From Sympetrum striolatum (lineage: Eukaryota > Arthropoda > Insecta > Odonata > Libellulidae), in contig OX388344.1 of NCBI GenBank assembly GCA_947579665.1, forward strand, positions 10,596,346 through 10,660,345: 64,000 nucleotides of DNA, in the 5' to 3' direction. The translations under genes and the position numbers were made by a program. Every line of letters begins with the position of its first letter. Within the stretch, counting starts at the first letter, position 1. The notes under the pieces are model-generated. The model ran no database searches. It was not told the origin of the DNA and was given only the letters and a program-made list of their open reading frames with translations. Positions 35,301 to 43,813 of the stretch are shown here, piece after piece.

Positions 35301-35803
35301 TCGGAACAAAATATCGGCTATCGGAAAAAAAAGGATATCGGCTCACCCCTAGTGTTAATATTGTACATTCTAATTGTAATAATATATGTAACCCATGCAG
35401 CTGCTTTATTTTTATAAACAACTAAAATCATTAAAAGTTTTAATTTCTAAATCTATCTTTTTTTTAATTTCAAGGACCAAGTCAAGTACTGAGATAATTG
35501 AAGATCTTACCTTAAACATACAGCAAGCCTCTCTGTTGGTGAGATGGCATCTCTCATCTTGCTATTCTGCTTGAGGAGTAGTGGGCTCAGTCGATTGAGG
35601 AGCTCATCAAAAGTGGCGATTGACATCCTAAAGTAGTTAAAAAACTTTCTCTCGTCATGCCTTAAATCACGATACAAAGTGACGAAAGCACCGGTAATAG
35701 GTCTCTGCATAATTAAAGGATGAATCCACTTCCTGGCACGTAAGCACTTTTTTTTCTTTAGGTAAAGGTAATACAAGTAACATAACTTCTTGCGCTTATC
35801 CAT
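30558..35803 (-). CDS. Harbinger DDE nuclease (two exons)
   Basis: Exon 1 is 35803-35511 (97 codons plus 2 nt, donor AAG|GTAAG). Exon 2 starts at 31545 after TTTTAG, phase-matched. The product has the HARBI1-like N-terminal region (MDKRKK..RDLRHDERKFFNYFR, ISPTERLAVCLRYLASG) and the nuclease core: D169 in AVDGKH, D260 in FIGDEGF, E297 in RRYVECGFG, then KWRIF. The core is complete and open. The last about 50 codons (beyond IRNAFFYLFYV) are read from a Helitron-like insertion, so the native C terminus and stop are lost. The 4-kb intron contains MADF exon 2 and a whole hAT element. Function: cuts at TWA-like 3-bp targets and moves the element. Confidence 0.75.
32617..34637 (+). pseudogene. BED-finger hAT transposase
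   Basis: The N terminus has a BED finger (residues about 4-60 with KYFVV, CKLCK, HLKSNH). A frameshift near 33025 is followed by DDPRRKKISNLIGRMLAENF. A 79-bp intron (33129-33207) leads to the catalytic region: ACTTDFWSS (first D), FLRDNAFNMAGAF (second D), GCTAHTLQLVV and QNTRWGSTFLML. A second break in an A8 run near 34275 precedes the C-terminal dimerisation region, LLPIECDPLIYW..CKKY, PCGSVASERF and then, after a third break, VKQLVFLAKNKY. Family identity is clear. Three frame breaks make it inactive. Confidence 0.8.
34740..35060 (+). mobile_element. Helitron-like fragment inside hAT
   Basis: It holds two B-box-like motifs, ATGGGTTCGATCCCAG (34812) and TTGATTCGACGCTAGG (34988), 176 bp apart. 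They match the first two monomers of the copy at 29541. The 5' end carries a degenerate ATCTATTAGATATATA and the 3' end is absent. Confidence 0.5.
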
Positions 35804-35847
35804 GATGACGACTCAAGAACTACTGAACAGGGATCGCTGATTCGTAG

Positions 35848-35891
35848 CGTGGACGGCGGCCGGCGAAAAGTCGTCCCGTCTGAAAGCGGCC
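35848..35891 (-). repeat. Harbinger right TIR
   Basis: Reverse complement of the left TIR with one substitution (GGCCG for GGCCC), followed by TSD TGA. Confidence 0.85.
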
Positions 35892-36119
35892 TGAGAGACC
35901 GTGCGCTCAGGAGACAGAGAAGCAGTCGCCAGAGCGCCCAACGCATCTAGACTCGTTCGGTCTCCAGATAATAAAAGATTATCGGATTTTATATTATCAG
36001 TCCCAAAAACCTGATTTTGGCTTTTATTTTATTGCGCACTTCACTGCATTTCCTTCTCAATGTTTATCTATCCGAAGCAAAGCGCGCATCGTCATATTTT
36101 TAAAACTGCTACCATATTA

Positions 36120-37144
36120 TACTGGCAAGGTCATCGATCTCACTGTAAAAAGTTCATACTGCCAAGCTTGTGTTTATTGGGAAAGTAAAGAAAGTAGTTA
36201 TGAATATGAAAAGTGGTATGAAAAACATGAAAGTGAATGTTGTGCAAAACACTCGGGTTCAGAGGTTGATGCTGTCAAAGAAATTTTCGCGGCGTCCATC
36301 AAGAAGTACGGAGTAAAGTATTTGAATTTTATCGGCGATGGAGATTCAAAAAGCTGTGGCTGATCTCAACCCTTATGGAAGCAAATATCCTGTCATCAAA
36401 AGCGAGTGTGTGGGTCACGTTGAGAAAAGAATGGGCAAGCGATTACGGAATGTGCAAAAATCTGCGAAAATTGGTGGGAGGGGCAAGTTAACTACAACTT
36501 TGATAAAAAAATTGACGACATATTATGGATTAGCCATTCGTAGGAATGTAAACTCTGTTGAAGACATGAAAATGAATATAATCGCGACTTTGGGTCATTT
36601 GATTTCTCCTCACAAAAAACCAAAGCACAACAATTGCCCACCCGGAGTCGATAGCTGGTGTAAATGGCGAAAAGCAGAAGGAGCTGGTAACCTCGCGGAA
36701 TTCAAGCATCCTGATCCACTTCATCCCGATGTCATGAAAAACATACGTCCGATTTACGAAGCTTTATCGACTGAAGACCATCTTACAAGATGTTTGGGTG
36801 GTCATACACAAAACTCAAACGAAAGTTTCAACTTCACCATATGGTGTCTCACTCCGAAGCACTTAAATGCTGGTTCAAAAATCATCGAGATTGCTTCATT
36901 CATTACTACATGCGTATTCAATGAAGGATTTTCGAGTACTTTGATGATGATGAACATAAATATTGGGTCACAAGCTCTGAATTTCGCAAGTGGATACGAC
37001 GAGAAGCAAGTGTCACGACAAGACCGGCGCAGTTTTGACAACACTAAAGAGGCTCGAATGGCTCGAAAAGAAGAACTTTTGGCTCAAAATGAGTTTTACG
37101 AAGAAGTTGAAGGCCTAATGTATGGAGCAGGAATAGCAGACTAG
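36120..37144 (+). pseudogene. Kolobok/Mutator-like transposase
   Basis: A first frame (from about 36120) reads TGKVIDL, CQAC, ESECCAKHSGS, VDAVKEIF and GVKYLNFIGDGDSK. A frameshift near 36355 moves to the 268-codon frame, which carries ECVGHVEKRMGKRLR, YYGLAIRRN, DSWCKW, a GGHTQNSNESFNFTIW block and a basic C terminus. These blocks and their order match the large DDE-type transposase family annotated as Mutator-like in arthropods. GDGDSK and NESFN are its most conserved stretches. The N terminus is poorly preserved upstream of 36120. One frameshift inactivates it. Confidence 0.7.
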
Positions 37145-37754
37145 CATTTGGTGTTGGAGAGTTTGAAATATAAACAATTAACTTTTGGAAAAAACTTTGA
37201 ACGCGATTTTCTCGAAACAGCGTTTTCCTGCACTGCGTACACGATTAAGAATGTTGTAATTGCCGCATTTTTATAAATGATAGCTCTTTTTAGAGCTAAA
37301 AGTGTAAGCTTCTATGTGAACCTAAAAAATTACATAAAAATGTTTTTTATAATAACTATTTTTTGTTAATTATCTCAAAATTTCGTCAGTAAAACGCAAA
37401 TTCTTTTTTAAACACTCATAAAATTTGCAATTTTTAACATTTCAAAAATTTCTTAGGTTTAAATAGAAGATAAACTCCTAAAGTGGAAAACAAATTTTGG
37501 TTTTGATGTTTCAGATAAAAAGGACGATCGCCATCATGTACGCAGTGGAGAATCTTCAAGCGAGTAGTGCCCCAAACAAATACGAATTTATATTGCTAAA
37601 TATTATCGAATAAAATAAAAATAAATTTTTTCTGCAAGAATTGTGTATCTATGACCTACTTCAACAGTACTTGAATCATTTCATACGTTAGGCAGCCTGA
37701 AAAAACTGTGCCGAATATCATGCAATTTTCGGCGTTCTAAACCAGGTTCCCCCC

Positions 37755-38000
37755 TTAATAAGCTATCGGATATTGTCGGTGGAAGTAAAGTTTGAAACAG
37801 TAAACACGGTTATAGTTCAGGTGTACTTGCCCGCTATTGATTACAGTGAAGATGATATGGACTTATATACTTGCTATATGATCAAATTTAAAAGGTTATG
37901 GGAAGGTTTAAGGTATATAAAAGAAAAAACTGATAGACTTTGTAAAAAATCCATGGTAAACAAACTTTTACTAGACCACTATTTATTATCAGAATAACAT
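37755..38000 (+). pseudogene. LINE endonuclease, right part
   Basis: The frame continues from 28530 through the TTAA as ISYRILSVEVKF..VQVYLPA, the next strands of an APE endonuclease, to a stop after LLLDHYLLSE near 37997. Downstream 38000-38200 shows no RT. Confidence 0.55.
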
Positions 38001-39239
38001 GTCAACTAAAAGTTTATGTGGCCAACTATCCCGGTTACCGAAATAAAATTTCCCTTTGTGAAACTTTCGTGTAAATAAAAAAATGAATTTACATGATTTA
38101 CAAAAAAACTGTACGTGATAGGAAAAAACGGATTGCAGATCTGGAATCAGCGCAAAAAAATACTTGAGGTACACGTAAGACTACAGGATCATAGAAAATC
38201 ATGTTGCATTGTGTAATTTATTATAGAAATAATGGTAACATAACTTGGTAATACCAAATCATAACACCGCTAAAACAACTTCCATTAATTCCAAACGCTA
38301 AGTCGAATCATAACGATTATATAAACAAAAACAAACCATGATGTGCTTATGGATCTTCATTTGTAAAAAGATAACATCAAAATGTATATTACATTTTTGT
38401 AAAATAAAAACACATGTAAAGAAATGAATATAATTTGCGAAATATAAATATGCGTCAAATTTATTTAAAAGAAATGAAATTGGTTTATTAATTTAATTCT
38501 TTTATTATGAGAATATTTTATAAAATTATATAACATACTTTCGGCCATAATTGTATTTTGTGATGAAATATTTTTTATACAATATCTATGTTAATTAGAC
38601 TTGTGAAAAATTAGTTTCAGTAAGAAATAATTGGGGTGAGTTGCAAGAGTTTGTGTACAACAAGTGTTTAAGCAGGCAGTATCACCTTTTTACCCCTCAG
38701 TGGTAAAGGGTTGAATTTTATGTTCGGAGTATAAATAGGCCCCTGGTTTTTGAGAGATTATTTTAGACTTCAAAGGTCGACTTATATGCCTGCATATACG
38801 GTAATTTGTTCTCCCATCTCTTTGAACCTGTGGTTGGCCTTCACAAAGTCCCTATATTATATTCCAATGAGTAAAATTTATTGTACTAATTAATTGCTCA
38901 GAATATTTCTTGTGATTAAACAGGTGTCCAAACTTTCAGAAGTTTGCTAGTAAATTTAGGAGGTTTTTAGTGCATCCATTTTGCAATGCAATGCTTATTA
39001 TTTGTGCAGATGAAAGTATATTAAGAACTTTTTCACTGATACTTAATGACACATTTCCTCCTTGATTGAGTGATACTTTTGTATTTTATTTTTATGTTTC
39101 AATGGTAAATTCATAGAATTTTTGTTGTACTTATTTCTATTAAGTATGTTTCTATGCATGTATTTACAATGTGTTGTTTTCTTGGTGTTTGAGTATGATA
39201 TATGCTTGAGTGTATGAGTATGATACATAAGCTTCAACG
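38001..39239. other. Interval without recognisable gene
   Basis: AT-rich sequence with short frames only. A run GGTCGACTTATATGCCTGCATATACGG near 38776 is palindromic in part (GCCTGCATATACGG region) and may be a transposon end. I could not match it to a partner. Confidence 0.35.
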
Positions 39240-39400
39240 CATACGTATGTGATCTCTTTGGTGAGGCATCTTTATGGAAAATATCGGAACTTTAGGGCCC
39301 TCTGGCATCAAACCCATGACACTGAGGTTCAAAGGCCCACTTTTTTTGGTAGTTAAACATTATGGCCAGAGGCCATTAATGTCCTAATTTCATCATCATT
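39240..39400 (-). mobile_element. Helitron-like fragment
   Basis: Contains the 5'-most monomer of the family (reverse complement of GGCATCAAACCCATGACACT near 39303), as at 41110 and 43620. It is joined directly to the 3'-most monomer of the next copy. Confidence 0.45.
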
Positions 39401-41282
39401 AGAGATCTTTTTGAGAGGGTCCTCAAAGGAAAAAAACAAAAAGATTGAAAATTTTATTAAAATTCGCTGCAATTTATCCGTCCAGCATCAAACCTGGGAC
39501 TTCCTGGTGATACTTACTATGCAGCAAAACAGAAGATCACCGTCTCTATGTGTAAAAACTCAAGAAGAAATATTGGCTGCAACTGCCTCAAACGACGTCC
39601 TACTCTTCACATATATTCCTTATGTGATAAATTGTAATGTGCTCTGGCATCTAAACCAGGAACAGCATGGTTTTATCTATTTTTTTTTCTTGAACCTAGT
39701 CTTAATATACATCTTCAATCTAAGCAAGAACTCCCTATCATTTCGATAAGTACATGAAAAAAATAATCAAAAAAAATCCCTATGTGTTTTATATGGGAGA
39801 CATATTTACCGCCTGGCATCGAGCCCGGGTCTATCTGGTGATACTTCCTATGCAGCACAATATTTGTTTTGAGTTTAAATGTTATTGGGAAGGGGTTAAA
39901 AAATTTATAAATCGTAGCAATTTCTAATTTTTGTAGGCACCTGGTGTCGAACCCAGGACCCATTAGTGGTTGTGAATAGGCAATTATAACTTGTTATGAC
40001 CTGATCTTATTTAATGCAAAGTTTGAAGTCCATATCATACCAGGAAGGTCCTGAAATAAGACTCAGTTAACCCATCTGAAATGCATCATTGGGTAATGTA
40101 AATGGCTCATTGGGATCAAATTAAGGACAATCAGCGAAGCCTTAAACAGTGTACATGGAATGTATTTATGGTTTGATCTTTAATCAATTGCCAAGGTTTA
40201 AGTTTCTATGTTATCGGAAAGGAGTTTAAAAAATATCTTTAAATTCATAGAAATTTCTAATTTAGAGATGTATTGTGTCAAACCCAAGACCTATTGGCAG
40301 ATGTGAAAACATCATTATAACTTGGTAGGATTTGATTTTATTTAAAGCAAATTTTGAAGTCGCTGTCATACCAGGAGGAACCTTAAATAGAATTCCGTTA
40401 ACCCCATATGAAATGCATTGAGGAATGTAAATGACTCTCTGGGATCAATCCAATGACCATCCAGGAATCTTAAAACACGTATTTGAAATGTATCTATTTT
40501 CTTTATTTACATGCCAAGTTTTAAGTTTCTAAGTTATTGGGAAGGGGTTAAAAAAAAAAATCTTAACAATCGCAGCAATGTCTAAGTTTAGAGACACCTG
40601 GTGTCGAACCCAGGACATATTGGTAGATGTGAATAGACATTATATTTTGTTAGGACTTGGTCTTTTTAATGCAACGTTTGAGGTCCATATCATACCGGGA
40701 AGTACCCAAAATTGGTTTCCGTTATCCCAGTAAGTAATGCATTGAGGAATGTATATAACTCACTGGGATCGAACCAAGGACCATCATCAGAACTTTCATC
40801 AGCATACATACAATATATCCATGATTTCTATCCACATGCCAAGGTTCAAGTTTCCATCTTATAGGGAAAGTGTTAAAAAGAATCTTAAATATTGCCGCAA
40901 TGCAATTTATATAGGGAAATATTTGCCCTTACTTAGCATCGAACCAAGAATCATCCTCAACAATGTCTTTATAGTTATCATTGGATATTCAGGGCTTCTA
41001 GCTATCCCTCGAATTTCAACTCTCTACTTTGCATGGAAGTGCTTCAAAAAAAGTTTTGAAAATCCCCTTAATGTATCTTTATGGAAAAAATTGGGACTTC
41101 AGGGCCTTCTGTCATCAAACTCATGACACTGTGGTTCAAAATCGCTTTGTTTCTGGCAGGTACATGTTTTGGCCAGTACGTCGTAAAAATTTCAATTCAC
41201 TTGTGGAACATGGTAAGAATTTTGATGATCCCCAGTGAGTGTATATATAAGTATATCCGGAGAAACGTCTATATATAATAGA
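39400..41282 (-). mobile_element. Helitron-like element, expanded copy
   Basis: Minus orientation, ending on its 5' side at CGTCTATATATAATAGA (41282). It holds about ten B-box-like motifs in reverse orientation, for example CTGGTGTCGAACCCAGGACC (39945 and 40590) and GGGATCGAACCAAGGACCAT (40767). Two monomer types alternate, CTGGTGTCGAACCCAGG and GGGATCGAACCAAGG, with a dimer period of about 330 bp. Confidence 0.55.
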
Positions 41283-41284
41283 TA

Positions 41285-42606
41285 CTAGTAAAAGTTGTTT
41301 GCATACTGCAAGCATATGTTTCAAATACCATACTTTGCCTTGGCATAAGAAAAATCTTGAAAGAATTTCCATGCATTACTTCCTTTCACATGACTGGCCT
41401 TAGAATTTCTACCTTCTCTGTAAATGAAACATAAGTAATTGTAATTTTCCACCATATGTTTAAATATTAGAGACACTTGGTTTCGAACCCTGGTTCTTTT
41501 GGAAGAATATAATACGTATAATGCCCTGGTAGATATATAAACTATTTGATTCAAATTTTGAAGTTGATATCATACTGGGAGGGTCCAAAATTAAGACTGC
41601 GTTATCCCCATCTGAAATGCATAGAGTAAATGGCTCAATGGGATCGAACCAAGGACAATCACGGAAACCTAAAAGAGCGTTAATGAAATGTATTCATGGT
41701 CTTTATTCACACGCCAAGTTATAAGTTTCTATGTTTTCGGGAAGGAGTTAAAAATGTTCTTAAAAATCGTAGCAATTTCTAATTTTGAGATGCCTGGTGT
41801 CGAACCCAGGACCTTGGCTGATGCAAATAGACATCATAACTTGTTAGGACCTGATCTTATTTAATGCAAAGTTTGAAGTCCATATCATACCCGAAAGGTC
41901 CTGAAATCAGTCTCCATTAACCCATCTGAAATGCATCATTCGGTAATGTAAATGGCTCATTGAGATCAAATTAAGGACAATCAGCAAAGCCTTAAACAGG
42001 GTACATGAAATGTATTGATGGTTTGATCTTTAATCAATTGCCAAGTTTTAAGTTCCTATGTTATCGGGAAGGAGTTGTAAAAAAATCTTTAAATTCATTG
42101 CAATTTCTTATTTAGAGATGTCTGGTGTCGAACCCAAGACCTATTGGCAGATGTGAAAACATCATTATAACTTGGTAGGATTTGATTTTATTTAATGCAA
42201 ATTTTGAAGTTGCTATCATACCAGTAGGAACCTTAAATAGAATTCCATTATCCCCATAACAAATGCATTGAGGAATGTAAATGACTCTCTGGGATCAAAC
42301 CAAGGACCATCACCAAAATGTTAATCAGCATACATAAAATATATCCATAATCTCTATCCACATGCCGAGTTTCAAGTCTCCATCTTATCAGGAAGTGATT
42401 AAAAAAAACTTAATAATCACAGCAATGCTTCTTAAATAAGGGAACATTTTGCACTAACCTAGCGTCGAACCAGGCTCAAAGATGTGTTTATGGTTTTAGT
42501 TTGATATCCATGGATTATATGGATTATATATACATATAGGTATGAGCAGAGAAATCACTATGTACAATAGATATATAGGTATATCTGGAAACACGTCTAT
42601 ATATTA
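41285..42606 (-). mobile_element. Helitron-like element, head-to-tail with neighbours
   Basis: The 3' terminus on the minus strand is GCTTGCAGTATGCAAAC, AACTTTTA, CTAG, ending at 41285. Only TA separates it from the next copy's 5' TC at 41282. It contains alternating B-box-like monomers at about 41470, 41640, 41787, 41963, 42121, 42290 and 42456. The 5' end near 42606 is degenerate (GTCTATATATTAATATAA). Confidence 0.6.
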
Positions 42607-42636
42607 ATATAATATAATATAATATATATATATATA

Positions 42637-43807
42637 CAAGTAAAATGTAGCTTGCATACTGCAAGCTGATCGACAACACTTATTTCGTATGGGCATCATA
42701 TCGGGACGATCCTAAAAAGAAAAAAAAAAAGATTGAAAATATTCTTAAAATTCGCTGCAATTTAATCGTCTGGCATCGAACCCGGGTCTTTCTGGTGATG
42801 CATCCAATGTAGTACAACAGAAAATCACCACCTCTAACTATGTGTGAAAATTCAAGCAGAAATGTTGGCTTCAACTGCCCAAAAGGACGTACTACTTTTC
42901 CCATACATTCCTTATGAGAGAAATTTTAATGTGCTCTGGCATCGAACCCTGGTACAGCATGGTCATATCTAATTTTTTTCTTAAACCGAGTCTTAATATA
43001 CATCTTCTAGCAAAGCAAGATTTTTCTATTATTTCGATTAATACCTCAAAATAAATAATGAAAACTAACTCGATGCATTTTAAATGGGGGATATATTTAC
43101 CATCTGGCTTCAAACCCTGGTCTTTCTGGTAATACTTTCTATGCAGCACTAAAGAAGATCACATCCTTTAACCATGTGTTAAAATTCAAGCAGAAATATT
43201 AGGTGCAACTGACTCAAAAGACGTCCTACTTTTCCCTTGGTTTCCTTATGAGAGAATCTTTTATGTGCTCCGCCTCGAACCCAGGAACAGTAAGGTCTTA
43301 TCTTCATTTTTTTCAAAAAACTTTGCTTAATATACATCTTCCATATAAGCGAGAACTTCCTATCATTTCGATAAGTGCATGAAAAAATATAATGAAAATC
43401 TACCTCAATGTATTTATAATGGCCGATTTTTGCATCGACCTAGCGTTGAACCCAGGATATTTTCCGTAAAAGTCATTTATGTTTTCGATAGATCATAACC
43501 ATATATATAGGCTCCTTGAGTTTTGATTCATTACCTATCCGGAAAGTATTTTTTTTTAATTCCTGAAAATCAAAGCAATGCATTTAAATGGAAAAAATCA
43601 AAACTTTGGGGCCCTTTGGAATCGTACCTATGACACTGAGGCTCAAATCGCAATTTTTCTGGCGGTTACACGTAATGGCCAATACGTCGTAAAAATTTCA
43701 AATCAATGTCGCTTGTGGTTTAGCCTGTGAATTAGTATCCTATCTATCTATCTATCTATCTATATGAATATATAAATGAATCCGGAGAAGCATCTATATA
43801 TAATAGA
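42637..43807 (-). mobile_element. Helitron-like element, complete copy
   Basis: The 3' end on the minus strand is GCTTGCAGTATGCAAGC (42666-42650), TACATTTTACTTG (to 42637). The 5' end is TCTATTATATATAGATGC at 43807. A TATC microsatellite (43738-43762) lies just inside the 5' end, as in the copy at 29541. B-box-like motifs include ATCGAACCCGGG (42776), ATCGAACCCTGG (42942), TTCAAACCCTGG (43110), CTCGAACCCAGG (43274) and GTTGAACCCAGG (43446). Confidence 0.6.
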
Positions 43808-43813
43808 TGTATA

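Larger units (their letters stand above)
32339..35351 (+). mobile_element. hAT transposon with perfect 8-bp TSD
   Basis: The ends are TAGGGGTGAGCCGATA and TATCGGCTCACCCCTA, perfect inverted repeats. They are flanked by the identical duplication GTGTTAAT (32331-32338 and 35352-35359). Sub-terminal TATCGG motifs repeat near both ends. It carries a decayed BED/hAT transposase and a Helitron-like fragment. It is nested in the intron of the Harbinger nuclease gene, 8 bp downstream of the MADF stop codon. Confidence 0.9.
28666..35891 (+). mobile_element. PIF/Harbinger transposon, near intact
   Basis: The 44-bp TIRs differ at one position (left 28666-28709, right 35848-35891, beginning GGCC and CTTTCAGACGGGACGAC). 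They are flanked by the 3-bp duplication TGA (28663-28665 and 35892-35894), the length typical of Harbinger. Sub-terminal GC-rich GCCGTCTACGGC-type repeats follow the left TIR. It encodes the two expected proteins, a MADF/BESS DNA-binding partner (plus) and a DDE nuclease (minus), both with open exons. It contains a Helitron-like insertion and a hAT insertion. Confidence 0.85.
28531..37754 (+). mobile_element. Kolobok-like DNA transposon with TTAA target site
   Basis: The termini are GGGGGAACCTGGTTTAGAGG at the left (28531) and CTAAACCAGGTTCCCCCC at the right (ending 37754). Both are immediately flanked by TTAA (28527-28530 and 37755-37758). Inside is a Mutator-like-domain transposase frame (36120-37144). 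TTAA duplication with this transposase type fits the Kolobok superfamily as I know it. piggyBac also uses TTAA but its transposase is different. Of 9.2 kb, about 7.2 kb is a later Harbinger insertion. Removing the element restores an in-frame LINE endonuclease. Confidence 0.7.

Noticed and set aside
36338..37144. Host gene of 268 codons
   Set aside because: Its motifs match Mutator/Kolobok-like transposases, and it lies inside an element with TTAA duplications and TIRs.
39240..43807. Regularly spaced repeats resembling an array such as CRISPR
   Set aside because: Units are 150-176 bp, degenerate, and part of elements with defined termini in a spliced eukaryotic genome. There is no spacer structure and no cas gene.
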